From the NCBI RefSeq assembly GCF_000196495.1, contig NC_011313.1:62001-126000 (forward strand): a stretch of DNA of 64,000 nt, given 5' to 3'. The DNA comes from Aliivibrio salmonicida LFI1238. Its GTDB lineage: Bacteria; Pseudomonadota; Gammaproteobacteria; Enterobacterales; Vibrionaceae. Below the pieces are notes generated by a model that worked only from the letters and a program-made list of their open reading frames with translations, did no database searches and was not told where the DNA came from. A program made the translations under genes and the position numbers. Shown here in pieces: positions 35,021-43,882 of the stretch (position 1 is the first letter of the stretch; each line of letters starts with the position of its first letter).

Positions 35021-35584
35021 AACCATATAGCTAAGATTTACAATGTAAACAGCGCAATCCAAGCTCGAGTCTACATTACCGAAGAGATAAGCGAAAACTC
35101 ACTGTTTATTCCCATTCACTGGAACAGCGCGACCGCAAAAAACAGTAAACCTTGTTTGTTGATTAACGACGTCGTAGACCCAACATCAGGTCAGCCCGAA
35201 TTTAAACATACTCCAGTAAACATTAAGCAATGGCACTACAACAGTGAAGCGTTATTTATCACGCCTCATAAGATAGAAATGGATAATATTGAGTATTGGA
35301 TCTGTGAAAAAGCCAATCATGGCTACTTATATAGAATTGCCAGTGAACAAAATACAATGGCACTTATTATTCAACTCTCCTCTCTGCTCGATAACATAAA
35401 TAAAGAGAGTAAATTAACGTCAGAGTTAAGCCATGAATACCGATACGCAATCATCAGTAATACCAAATTACATTCTGCTTTTATTGTCAGTAAAAAAACC
35501 ACTAACGAACAAAAATCATGGCTACTTGCTCTTTATCAACATGATGAAAAAGATAACATTGAGGCAAGTTTCCATCGCCATTAG
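35021..35584 (+). pseudogene. nasA: assimilatory nitrate reductase NasA, C-terminal remnant
   Basis: An open frame of 187 codons runs directly out of the IS66 end, with no start codon there. The segment SLFIPIHWN...VVDPTSGQPEFKHTPVNI is the typical C-terminal molybdopterin-dinucleotide-binding domain of NasA-type cytoplasmic nitrate reductases. It is followed by ~110 residues of a less conserved tail. The Fe-S and main Mo-cofactor domains (~700 residues) are missing, so nitrate assimilation through this gene is lost. The in-frame ATG-less start at 35156 is only an internal TTG. Confidence 0.8.
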
Positions 35585-35617
35585 TGACATAGATATCGCT
35601 GTAATTTCTATTACTAT

Positions 35618-35660
35618 CAATAAAAGTGGCTTCGATTTCATAAAAAATCGAAGCCACTGG
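35618..35660. terminator. hairpin terminator between nasA remnant and astB
   Basis: A 14-pair perfect stem (AGTGGCTTCGATTT at 35625-35638 with its complement at 35645-35658). T-rich sequence follows on the minus strand, so it best serves astB. Confidence 0.8.
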
Positions 35661-35684
35661 CGTATTTTAAAGACTTAGCTAACG

Positions 35685-37019
35685 TTATCTCTGGAACGGA
35701 TATACCGAACCTAACTTCATGATCTGAGTTAACTCATCGAGTGCGGCACGAGATTCTAATAGCAATTGAGGATCCGCAAGATCTTTGTCTTCAATGCGAT
35801 CACGATAGTGTTTATCTGCCCACGCATTCAACGTTGAAAATAACATATCATTCATTAATGTCTGTTGGTTTACAGCCTGCTGCTCTGCTTCATTCAATAC
35901 GACACGTAAACGAAGACACGCTGGGCCACCCCCATTTTGCATACTCTGTTTTAAATCAAAGGTATGTAACTCATCAATGCCACGTTTTTGCTCCACAAGC
36001 TCGTTTAAATAAGCCCACACTCTTGGGTTCTCACGACAATGTTGTGGAAGAATGATCAAGGTTTTACCATCCGACTTTGTTACTAATTGGCTATTGAACA
36101 AATACGTTTCTACGGCATCTTGAAGAGAGACTTTATCAGTCGGAACCTCAATAACATTAAAGCCAGAACCATAAGAAGCACTTAAATCAGACTTCACTTG
36201 CTCTTGATTCAAAAATGCTTGTTGATGACAAAATAACGTATTCTTATTACCGACAGCAATAACATCATTATGGAAAACCCCTTGGTCGATAACGTCAGGG
36301 TTTTGTTGTGCAAAGACCGTAAATTTATCACGCAAACCGTGCGTTCTTGCTATCGCTTCACTGGCTTCTAGTGTTTGTCGCGCAGGGTATTTTTTAGGTG
36401 CAGGGTAACGGTCATTAAATGCACTCTTACCAAACACAAAAAACTCGACACCTTGCTCGCCGTACTCATTACAAAAACGCGTATGGTTCGCTGCGCCTTC
36501 ATCACCAAAGTAATCACTGTGTGGCAAGGCTTCGTGATGTGAGAAGTGTTTTTCATCTGCGAATGTGGCTTTTAGAATATTACCAGTCACTTCATCTTCA
36601 ATTGAGCGATGAAATTTATTAATGAGGTTTGCGGGCGTAAAATGAACTTTGCCATCCGCCGTATCAGAGCTTGGGGATACTGTCGCTGCGTTTGCTGTCC
36701 ACATACTTGATGCTGAGCTACAAGCCGCGAGTAACTGAGGAGAATATTGATGTGATTGTTGCAATACATTAGCGTCTGACCCAGAAAAACCCAAACGACG
36801 TAGCGTAGCAATATCAGGGCGTTCTTGAGGTGCTAATACCCCTTGAACAAACCCCATGTCATGCAACGCTTTCATCTTTTCTAAGCCTTGCTTCACCGCT
36901 TGTTTTGGATTTGAAGCACCAGCTTTATTATTTTTAGAGGCAATATTTCCAACCGATAAACCACTGTAGTTATGCGTTGGCCCAACAAGGCCATCAAAAT
37001 TCGCTTCAACTGCTTTCAT
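35685..37019 (-). CDS. astB: N-succinylarginine dihydrolase
   Basis: 444 residues from the ATG of [10 protein letters not shown], preceded by GAGGG at a good distance; an in-frame ATG four codons upstream overlaps that site. AstB removes two ammonia molecules from N2-succinylarginine in the arginine succinyltransferase catabolic pathway. Family hallmarks are the opening [40 protein letters not shown] with a catalytic His, [13 protein letters not shown] with the second His, and [11 protein letters not shown] with the nucleophilic Cys. Length is normal. No other ast gene is adjacent, so the pathway is split in this genome. Confidence 0.96.
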   Translation of the reverse strand: MKAVEANFDGLVGPTHNYSGLSVGNIASKNNKAGASNPKQAVKQGLEKMKALHDMGFVQGVLAPQERPDIATLRRLGFSGSDANVLQQSHQYSPQLLAACSSASSMWTANAATVSPSSDTADGKVHFTPANLINKFHRSIEDEVTGNILKATFADEKHFSHHEALPHSDYFGDEGAANHTRFCNEYGEQGVEFFVFGKSAFNDRYPAPKKYPARQTLEASEAIARTHGLRDKFTVFAQQNPDVIDQGVFHNDVIAVGNKNTLFCHQQAFLNQEQVKSDLSASYGSGFNVIEVPTDKVSLQDAVETYLFNSQLVTKSDGKTLIILPQHCRENPRVWAYLNELVEQKRGIDELHTFDLKQSMQNGGGPACLRLRVVLNEAEQQAVNQQTLMNDMLFSTLNAWADKHYRDRIEDKDLADPQLLLESRAALDELTQIMKLGSVYPFQR

Positions 37020-37304
37020 ATATTCCCTCATAATTGTTCTGCGTTTTTTCTTGGCTTACCTATAATAAAAGTAATCGCCTAATTCACTCTATTGAGTTTT
37101 GTTGATCAAGATACTAGCAAATCTAATTCATTCAGTAGCATTTAATCTCATCAAACAAGCGCACAATCACAACTTTTATTTAACATTTGCTCGCTTTTAA
37201 TTAACTATTCTCTGCAATTAAATAACTATGCAGCTTTTTCTTCTACTTAAAGAACAGTAATAAAATTAATATATTCATAGGTATTTCCTATCAAAATGAT
37301 AGTT

Positions 37305-37348
37305 GATAATAATTCTCATTTGCATATACTAATAATCATTCGCATTTA
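37305..37348. promoter_or_regulatory. tandem Fur-box-like sites
   Basis: Two AT-rich near-palindromes, GATAATAATTCTCATTTGC (37305-37323) and one containing TAATAATCATTCGCATTT (37330-37347), resemble Vibrio Fur boxes. The first matches the 19-bp consensus at about 13 positions. They lie 20-60 bp before the metal exporter gene in a 346-bp intergenic region that shows nothing else recognisable. Confidence 0.6.
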
Positions 37349-37365
37349 CTGATGGCTTTATAATT

Positions 37366-38550
37366 ATGATGACTACTAATTCATTCTCACAATCGTTCTC
37401 GTTTTCGCAGTTTTCACTGCAACACAAGCGTCTATTATTGCCTATTACATTGCTCGCGTTAGTTGCGGCGGAAACAACACGCACCATCACTGTCACTACT
37501 CTTTCTGATGCATTTTGGGCAGTTTCTACCTATGTGGCCTTCACGTTGGTCATTTATCATTACCTATCTAACATCATGGGTAAAACCAACCGCATTACGG
37601 CCTTATATAATAAATCTCGTACCAACCAAGTTGTTTTCTCTTCTTTACTTGGTGCATTACCGGGCTGTGGCGGCGCCATCGTTGTTACCACTCAATACAT
37701 TAGTGGCAAAGTAGGCTTTGGGTCAGTCGTTGCTGTTCTAACGGCTACCATGGGTGATGCAGCTTTCTTATTGATTGCCGCACAACCTAAAGTCGGATTT
37801 GGTGTGATGGCGTTAGGTGTGGTTGTGGGTGCCGTATCTGGCATGATTGTAAACGCCTTGCATAAAGACGACTTTTTACGCCCAGAAGCGAAAGAAATTG
37901 TAGAACCTAAACGTGATATTCCTTGCTTACAAATTAAAGCGATTAATCTGCAAGGTGCATTTTGGAAGTGGGTATTAGTTCCTGCAACTGTCGTTGCGGT
38001 GTTAGGCTCTTTCCAAGTTGATATTAACCAATTGCTTCATGTTCCTGAGCACACGATTGAGTGGATTGGAGCCGCGTTAGCCATTGGTAGTATGTTGTTA
38101 TGGTCATTAACCAAAGAGATCAGCGATTATCAATCAACAGTTTCTGAAGACAATAAATGTGTGACTTCTCACCCGATTCAAAAAGCAGCGCAAGACACTA
38201 ATTTTGTTTCAGCTTGGGTGATTGTGGCTTTCTTGATTTTTGAACTGACTACCTATTTCTCAGGTGTCGATTTACACACCGTATTCTTAGGTTACGGTAT
38301 GTGGATGCCTTTAATTGGTTTAGCGATTGGTTTATTACCGGGCTGTGGTCCTCAAATATTAGTCACGAGTCTCTACCTATCTGGTGCAATGCCGATGTCT
38401 GCACAGCTTTCAAATGCAATTTCAAATGATGGTGATGCACTTTTCCCAGCCATTGCATTAGCACCAAAAGCGGCAATGGTCGCGACCTTCTACTCAGCAG
38501 TCCCTGCCTTTGTGGTTGGTTATGGTTACTACTTCTTATTTGAAATGTAA
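37366..38550 (+). CDS. putative 10-TM heavy-metal (manganese-type) exporter
   Basis: 394 residues, about ten membrane helices in two related halves. Each half contains the same signature, LGALPGCGGAIVVTTQYISG in the first and GLLPGCGPQILVTSLYLSG in the second, so the protein is an internal repeat. This is the pattern of the putative 10-TM heavy-metal exporter family (often named putative manganese transporter in Vibrio). A cytoplasmic loop with Cys and His (~180-195, ~265) separates the halves. The substrate is not proven. Two Fur-like boxes precede it, so it probably responds to iron. The start codon has a poor ribosome site, and the second ATG codon is equally possible. Confidence 0.8.
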   Translation: MMTTNSFSQSFSFSQFSLQHKRLLLPITLLALVAAETTRTITVTTLSDAFWAVSTYVAFTLVIYHYLSNIMGKTNRITALYNKSRTNQVVFSSLLGALPGCGGAIVVTTQYISGKVGFGSVVAVLTATMGDAAFLLIAAQPKVGFGVMALGVVVGAVSGMIVNALHKDDFLRPEAKEIVEPKRDIPCLQIKAINLQGAFWKWVLVPATVVAVLGSFQVDINQLLHVPEHTIEWIGAALAIGSMLLWSLTKEISDYQSTVSEDNKCVTSHPIQKAAQDTNFVSAWVIVAFLIFELTTYFSGVDLHTVFLGYGMWMPLIGLAIGLLPGCGPQILVTSLYLSGAMPMSAQLSNAISNDGDALFPAIALAPKAAMVATFYSAVPAFVVGYGYYFLFEM

Positions 38551-38591
38551 CCCGTAGACCTTAATATCATAAAGCGAACTATAGCGAATAA

Positions 38592-38630
38592 AAGAAAGAC
38601 GGCAGTATAATACTGTCGCCTTTCTTTTTA
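38592..38630 (+). terminator. intrinsic terminator after the metal exporter
   Basis: Stem GAAAG-CGGCAGTA with TACTGTCG-CTTTC (one G-T pair) and a T-run, 40 bp past the exporter stop. Confidence 0.8.
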
Positions 38631-38745
38631 AATAGATAATCTATTAATACAATTACTTAGCTTACCTCCTCCCTCAAAAAATATCTTAAGTGAAATCTAT
38701 ATGATGAATACTTATCCATTTAAGAGATCAAATAAGCTACTTATT

Positions 38746-39366
38746 TTAAGATAGACAACTTTTTAATAATGCTACGGTTCCTTCTGACTTTTCATAATCA
38801 ATAGGAAGATCCGTTAGCTCCTCTCCTTGTTTTAAAAACAAAGACGGAAAACCACGTCGACCAATCGAGCGAGAAAAAGCGATCTCATCTAATAACATTT
38901 GATGAACTTCAGGAGAAAATAACGCCGATTCAAACTGTGCAACGTTTAAACCAATGTTTCTAGCGCACTCAATAAGCACTTCATTATCACTTGGATTTTT
39001 GGCATTTAAGTAATAAGCGTGTTGAATTGACTCAAGCATTGCCTGCTCAGCACCTTGAGAACGAGCGGCAAGAATGGCTCGACAAGAAGGGTACGTTGAA
39101 CGACGAGGCGTATTCTGCGCCCAAAACTCATGATTAAACGTAGTGCCTAAATAGTTCTCTATTTTTTGCCAATACGACGCAATTTGCGTTTGCATCTCTT
39201 GTGGCATAGGTTCATCTGAATCAGGCGCTAATCCACCTAGCACATAAACGATATCAACATCCTTTGAGATCGTTTGCTTAATTTTTTCCCATATTGGTTT
39301 GTAACCCCAACACCACGAACACATTGGATCATACACGTAGTAAAGTATTGCTTTGTTTGTCGACAT
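38746..39366 (-). CDS. DsbA-family thiol oxidoreductase (FrnE-like, cytoplasmic)
   Basis: 206 residues with no signal peptide. The thioredoxin fold opens with YVYDPMCSWCWG, a CxxC active site at Cys16/Cys19, contains an alpha-helical insertion (~60-150), and closes with the cis-Pro loop RRGFPSLFL. This is the layout of the FrnE/DsbA-like family (as in protein-disulfide isomerase relatives), whose members act on oxidised or misfolded cytoplasmic proteins; the partner is unknown. It is monocistronic, convergent with the exporter gene and divergent from the RarD-like gene. Confidence 0.87.
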   Translation of the reverse strand: MSTNKAILYYVYDPMCSWCWGYKPIWEKIKQTISKDVDIVYVLGGLAPDSDEPMPQEMQTQIASYWQKIENYLGTTFNHEFWAQNTPRRSTYPSCRAILAARSQGAEQAMLESIQHAYYLNAKNPSDNEVLIECARNIGLNVAQFESALFSPEVHQMLLDEIAFSRSIGRRGFPSLFLKQGEELTDLPIDYEKSEGTVALLKSCLS

Positions 39367-39508
39367 ATCCTTATTCCCTTATTTTTTTATTCCTTTAACC
39401 ATTTCATCATATGGGATGCATTACCTAATAGCAAAGTTCTGCATAACAGAATAGAATCGCATCTCTCAATGTTGAGCTTGTGTTCATTTATTAATACAAA
39501 GGTTGGCT

Positions 39509-40360
39509 ATGTATACATTTTTTGGTTCGTTAGCTTTTGTTATTTGGGGTTTAGTCCCTATCTATTTTCATCAAATAGGCAACATTGATCCCGCGTTAAT
39601 ATTGGCAAATCGAATCTTTTGGTCTGCCGCTATTTTGATGATTATCTTATTTATAAAACCAACATTGCTTGATCGCAGCCAATGCACAAAAAAGAACATC
39701 ACGCTGGCTACAGTCGCCGGTGTATTCATGAATTTATCGTGGGTAGGTTTTGTGTATGCCACTACCATTAATAACATTATGGCAGCCTCATTGGCGTTTT
39801 ATATTACGCCAGTATTGGTCTTTTTTATGGGATTTATGTTCTTCAAAGAGACGATTAAATTACCTCAAAAAATGGCGTTAGTTTTAATGGTGCTCGCGAT
39901 TGTGGCTTATGTTCTTTTAGATAAACAATTACCGCTATTGAGTTTGGGAATTTCACTCTTTTTTGCTAGTTACATTGCCACCAAGAAATTGATCAAACTG
40001 AACACCTTTGGTGGGATTTTCTTTGAGCATATCGTCTTTGCTCCACTGGCGTTGTGGTACATCGCTACTCATTCATCTGATATTACTTTGATGGATTGGG
40101 GAACATTAATGGGAACAGCACCCTTGCAACTCATTCCCATTTTATTGCTCAGTGTGTCGTTACTAAAAACACCATTAAGTAAGATCAGCCTATTACAGTA
40201 TATTGAGCCGACGTTTCATCTTGCTTTAGCAGTATGGATTTATCATGAACCAATCTCAAACGGCCAAAAATACGCGCTTATTCTTGTGATCCTCTCGATT
40301 ATGGTTTCAAGTATTAAAACCCGAAAATCAACACCGAAAGATGCCATCAATAAAAGCTAA
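39509..40360 (+). CDS. RarD/EamA-family transporter
   Basis: 283 residues from the ATG at 39509 (AAAGG seven bases upstream; the in-frame TTG at 39503 is less likely). It has ten membrane helices in the EamA drug/metabolite transporter pattern, with RarD-like features: FVIWGLVPIYFHQI near the start, VFMNLSWVGFVYATTINNIMAASLAFYI mid-way (positions ~75-100), and LLQYIEPTFHLALAVWIYHEP near the end. The substrate is unknown. The last 14 bp overlap the 3' end of the convergent AraC-type gene, so the two transcripts are antisense to each other there. Confidence 0.88.
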   Translation: MYTFFGSLAFVIWGLVPIYFHQIGNIDPALILANRIFWSAAILMIILFIKPTLLDRSQCTKKNITLATVAGVFMNLSWVGFVYATTINNIMAASLAFYITPVLVFFMGFMFFKETIKLPQKMALVLMVLAIVAYVLLDKQLPLLSLGISLFFASYIATKKLIKLNTFGGIFFEHIVFAPLALWYIATHSSDITLMDWGTLMGTAPLQLIPILLLSVSLLKTPLSKISLLQYIEPTFHLALAVWIYHEPISNGQKYALILVILSIMVSSIKTRKSTPKDAINKS

Positions 40361-41216
40361 TAGGCAGATGAAAATCCAATTCAAATTGTTCGTTTTCATT
40401 AAGAAAATGATTTTGATGATAACGAACAAACGCCGGTGTCGATCTCAGTTTAAAGCCTGACGCTGGCAACCACTTCTCTAATACCGTGCTGATCTGTGGC
40501 AATAATTGCCCATATACGCCATGCAAACGAAACACCGCATGCAAACCACCGGGGATCACCATTTGGTTTACAACACCTCGGTATTTCAGCGGTTTATCTA
40601 TCGCAATACAAGCAACATAACGACACTTATTTAAATCGACCCACGCAGGGTTTGAATGATGCAAACCAAATTGTGTCGAGAAGTCTCGGTTCTCTGAATT
40701 CGCCCACGCTTTAAGTATTAACCACGCGTTTCTGATTGAGCGGTTATAACCGTCATGTCGAACATAGGCGGCTAATAACTCGGGGACTTCAATAATTTTA
40801 GGCGGTGGTAAATCTCGATCAGCAACCGCCAAGTACCCTGCTGCAATTTCTGGGTCTTTTAAATACGGCTTATCTGATATCTGTAAATCGTGTTTTCGCC
40901 ATTCTCCCGGAGACATATCAAACGTGACTTTAAATGCACGACTGAATGAAGACAGTGAACTGAAACCACACGTATTGGCAATATCAAGTACGGTAGAAGT
41001 GGTATCAAACATTAGCTGATTTGCTGCATATTCCATGCGTGTTCGACGAATATACTGATGAATAGACTCCCCAACCACTTGTTTAAAGATGCGATGAAAA
41101 TGCTGTTCTGAATACGCAGCCACATCCGCAAGCTCTTTTACGGCAAGTTCTTGGCTGATATCTTGATGAATATAAAACAAGACATCATTAATTCTGGATA
41201 TGTGTTGTCGGCTCAT
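40347..41216 (-). CDS. AraC-family regulator with GyrI-like effector domain
   Basis: 289 residues: an N-terminal AraC DNA-binding region (~5-105) with two helix-turn-helix units (LAVKELADVAAYSEQHFHRIF and VLDIANTCGFSSLSSFSRAF segments), and a C-terminal GyrI/Rob-type small-molecule-binding domain (~130-289). This is the Rob/SoxS-like order. Its start is divergent from the aminotransferase gene (~100 bp), so it may control that gene. The ligand is unknown. Confidence 0.9.
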   Translation of the reverse strand: MSRQHISRINDVLFYIHQDISQELAVKELADVAAYSEQHFHRIFKQVVGESIHQYIRRTRMEYAANQLMFDTTSTVLDIANTCGFSSLSSFSRAFKVTFDMSPGEWRKHDLQISDKPYLKDPEIAAGYLAVADRDLPPPKIIEVPELLAAYVRHDGYNRSIRNAWLILKAWANSENRDFSTQFGLHHSNPAWVDLNKCRYVACIAIDKPLKYRGVVNQMVIPGGLHAVFRLHGVYGQLLPQISTVLEKWLPASGFKLRSTPAFVRYHQNHFLNENEQFELDFHLPISFY

Positions 41217-41317
41217 TAATTAAAAATAGCATAAATGGACATATTTATAAGCATAAACGGACAAACATAGTTAAGCAACGCCTTGTACTATCAAGAGAGA
41301 AAAATAAATTGAATATT

Positions 41318-42484
41318 ATGGGAACACATATGGAAATCGCTTATTCACTGCAACAGATCCAATCTTCTTACATCCGAGAGATCTTAGCCGCAGCCACTGA
41401 CAAGAATGTCATCTCACTTGCAGGTGGATTACCTGATCAAGAGACGTTCCCAATTGATTTGATGAAACCAACATTAGAAAGTCTGTCTGATATGCCAGAA
41501 GTCTTTCAATACGGGGCAACGGCAGGTTATGGACCTCTGTTGGCGCTTCTAACAGAAACCTACCAATTACCAGACACACACATGCCTATGATTTGTACGG
41601 GTTCCCAACAAGGCTTAGACCTTATCGCTCGTGCTTATGTAAATCCAAATGATACTGTTGTAATGGAAGCACCTAGTTACCTTGGTGCAATGCAAGTGTT
41701 TGGCTTAGTTCAAGCGAATATTGCGACCGTTTCTCAAACGGATTTTGGCCCAAATCTTGAAGAACTAGAACAATGTTTTATTCAAGATTCGCCAAAAATG
41801 TTTTACGCCGTACCTGATTTCCATAATCCAACTGGGGTTTGTTGGTCATTAGAAACACGTAAAAAAGTGGCTGAGCTTTGTATTCAATACAAGGTTGCAT
41901 TTATTGAAGATGCCCCTTACCGTGAACTCCGATTTACTGGTGAAGTACTTCCAATGGTGTCCACTTTCTGCCCACAAGATTCTATCGTGTTACGTTCATT
42001 CTCAAAAATTGCTTCACCGGGTTTACGCATCGGTGCGGTTACAGGCAAGATAAGCTACTTAGAACCATTGATTAAAGTGAAACAAGGCGCTGATTTACAC
42101 TCAAGCGTGCCTATGCAAGCGTTGCTTGTTGGTTTACTTAAACATGAAAAATTTGAACAGCACATGGAAAGAATTCAAACGTTATACAAAGAACGTTATG
42201 ACGTACTATTTGCTGAACTCAAAAAACAACTTCCGTCATCTTGCGAGCTTAAACCCGTAGATGGCGGCATGTTTATTTGGCTATCTCTGCCAGATTGCGA
42301 CACGTTTGAGTTAGCAAAAACATTAATTGGCAATGGCGTTGCGGTTGTACCTAGCCCAGTGTTTTATCCTAATCCAGAAAACAGTCCTGCGGCATTACGA
42401 TTAAACTTCACCAATGCAAAACCAAAAGAATTGGTTGAAGCCGTAACTCGCTTGGCTAAAGTATTAAACAAGACATTGAATTAG
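41318..42484 (+). CDS. PLP-dependent class I aminotransferase
   Basis: 388 residues of aminotransferase fold type I, subgroup of LysN/2-aminoadipate and MocR-like enzymes. Visible motifs: SLAGGLPDQETFP at the N-terminus, ICTGSQQGLD (PLP phosphate region), DFHNPTG with the PLP-binding Asn, and the Schiff-base Lys in SFSKIASPGLRIG near residue 230. There is no N-terminal GntR domain. The substrate is an amino acid, probably branched-chain, aromatic or aminoadipate, with 2-oxoglutarate. ATG at 41318 is taken; ATG at 41330 with GGGA upstream is an alternative. Confidence 0.88.
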   Translation: MGTHMEIAYSLQQIQSSYIREILAAATDKNVISLAGGLPDQETFPIDLMKPTLESLSDMPEVFQYGATAGYGPLLALLTETYQLPDTHMPMICTGSQQGLDLIARAYVNPNDTVVMEAPSYLGAMQVFGLVQANIATVSQTDFGPNLEELEQCFIQDSPKMFYAVPDFHNPTGVCWSLETRKKVAELCIQYKVAFIEDAPYRELRFTGEVLPMVSTFCPQDSIVLRSFSKIASPGLRIGAVTGKISYLEPLIKVKQGADLHSSVPMQALLVGLLKHEKFEQHMERIQTLYKERYDVLFAELKKQLPSSCELKPVDGGMFIWLSLPDCDTFELAKTLIGNGVAVVPSPVFYPNPENSPAALRLNFTNAKPKELVEAVTRLAKVLNKTLN

Positions 42485-42526
42485 TGCTAATCTGATAAAT
42501 ACCTCAATAAGTGAAGTAGTATAAAT

Positions 42527-43651
42527 ATGAAAATATTCAGCAATTTTGAAAGTGGAAATATCCATGTAGTAGCGGCGAATACGCCAGATGATATCCAACT
42601 GACTATTCCTGCCGATAATCAAACTGAGATCGCTCAGTGGTTTCATTTTCGCTTAGAAAGCCAGCCTCAACAACAGCATTCATTTAAGATTCTAGGTCTA
42701 GCAAAATCAGCTTATCCAGAAGGTTGGCAAGATTACGATGTGGTTGCTTCTTACGATCGTGAAGAGTGGTTCCGCATTCCAACAGAATTTGATGGTGATA
42801 CGTTAAGCTTTAACGTGATGCCTGAGTACCGTTCAATGTACTTCGCGTACTTTGCACCTTACTCGTACGATCGTCACCAAGATTTATTGCACGGTGCACA
42901 AACGCACCACAGCTGCCAATTAGAAACTCTGGGCGTTACGTTGGATAACAACGACATCAGTATTCTAACGATTGGTGAACCAGAAGAAGGCAAAAAGAAC
43001 ATTTGGATCACCGGCCGTCAACACCCTGGTGAAACAATGGCAGAATGGTTCATTGAAGGTCTATTATCTCGTTTATTAGATGAAACTGACACCGTTGGCC
43101 GTGCCCTACTTGATACTGCAGTATTCCACATCGTTCCTAACATGAACCCAGATGGCAGTATCCGTGGACACCTACGCACTAACGGCATTGGCGTGAACTT
43201 AAACCGTGAATGGCAAACGCCGTCAATGGAAAGATCACCTGAAGTATTCTTAGTTCGCGAACGTATGTTAGCGACGGGCGTTGATATGTTCTTAGACATT
43301 CACGGCGATGAAGCGATTCCATACAACTTCGTTGCCGGTGGTGAAGGCATTCCTTCTTACAATGAACGCATTGCGAAACTAGAAACCACATTCAAGCAAG
43401 CATTACTGGTTATCACGCCAGAATTCCAAGATGACATTGGCTACGATAAAGACGCTCCGGGTACAGCAAACTTAACGGTTGGCTCTAACTGGGTAGGCGA
43501 ACAATTCAAATGTCTTTCTTATACTGTTGAAATGCCATTTAAAGATCATATTAGCCACGCTGATGAGCTGTATGGCTGGTCTCCAGAGCGAAGCGTTGCC
43601 TTTGGTCAAGACGTATTAGCTGCCGTTTGGGCAACCGTTGGCGAGCTTTAA
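42527..43651 (+). CDS. M14-family cytosolic carboxypeptidase-like metallopeptidase
   Basis: 374 residues in two parts. An N-terminal beta-sandwich (~1-125) typical of the cytosolic carboxypeptidase (CCP/Nna1-like) subgroup is followed by a carboxypeptidase catalytic domain. Zinc ligands are His and Glu in RQHPGETMAEW and His in FLDIHGDEAIP; the catalytic Glu is in YTVEMPF. NMNPDGSIRGHLRTN and NLNREW are also typical of the family. Bacterial members are intracellular and their substrates mostly unknown. It lies 42 bp after the aminotransferase and probably shares its transcript. Confidence 0.92.
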   Translation: MKIFSNFESGNIHVVAANTPDDIQLTIPADNQTEIAQWFHFRLESQPQQQHSFKILGLAKSAYPEGWQDYDVVASYDREEWFRIPTEFDGDTLSFNVMPEYRSMYFAYFAPYSYDRHQDLLHGAQTHHSCQLETLGVTLDNNDISILTIGEPEEGKKNIWITGRQHPGETMAEWFIEGLLSRLLDETDTVGRALLDTAVFHIVPNMNPDGSIRGHLRTNGIGVNLNREWQTPSMERSPEVFLVRERMLATGVDMFLDIHGDEAIPYNFVAGGEGIPSYNERIAKLETTFKQALLVITPEFQDDIGYDKDAPGTANLTVGSNWVGEQFKCLSYTVEMPFKDHISHADELYGWSPERSVAFGQDVLAAVWATVGEL

Positions 43652-43737
43652 TTAGCCACTAACATCCCCAAACCAACAGGTTATAAAATGAAAAAAGCCG
43701 ATCTTATGATCTAATGCCGATCATTTAAGGTAAATAT

Positions 43738-43759
43738 GATCGGTTGACCGATCCTTTTT
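43738..43759 (+). terminator. short intrinsic terminator
   Basis: GATCGG-TTGA-CCGATC stem-loop followed by five T, about 90 bp past the M14 peptidase stop. A second copy of the GCCGATC motif nearby offers an alternative fold. Confidence 0.7.
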
Positions 43760-43766
43760 AGATGTC

Positions 43767-43803
43767 AAAATCCAAGTGTATTTTATGCACTTGGATTTTT
43801 TTA
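43767..43803. terminator. second hairpin terminator
   Basis: AAAATCCAAGTG pairs with CACTTGGATTTT around an AT-rich loop and is followed by a run of T. Confidence 0.75.
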
Positions 43804-43866
43804 TGGATGTTTCTCAAGCTCTAAACATAATCAATGACTGGAAACCTAGCAACGTAGAGACTCTCG
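43803..43866 (+). pseudogene. possible 5' gene fragment cut by IS66 copy 3
   Basis: A frame beginning with ATG at 43803 (MDVSQALNIINDWKPSNVET) reads into the IS66 end. Composition looks protein-like, but there is no ribosome site since the ATG directly follows a terminator hairpin. I do not recognise the product. It may be a truncated gene or chance. Confidence 0.3.
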
Positions 43867-43882
43867 GTAAGCGTGCGGGGAA

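Noticed and set aside
35156..35584. Stand-alone 142-residue gene after IS66 copy 2
   Set aside because: The frame is open right back to the IS end and the earlier codons encode conserved NasA residues, so it is a gene remnant rather than a new gene.
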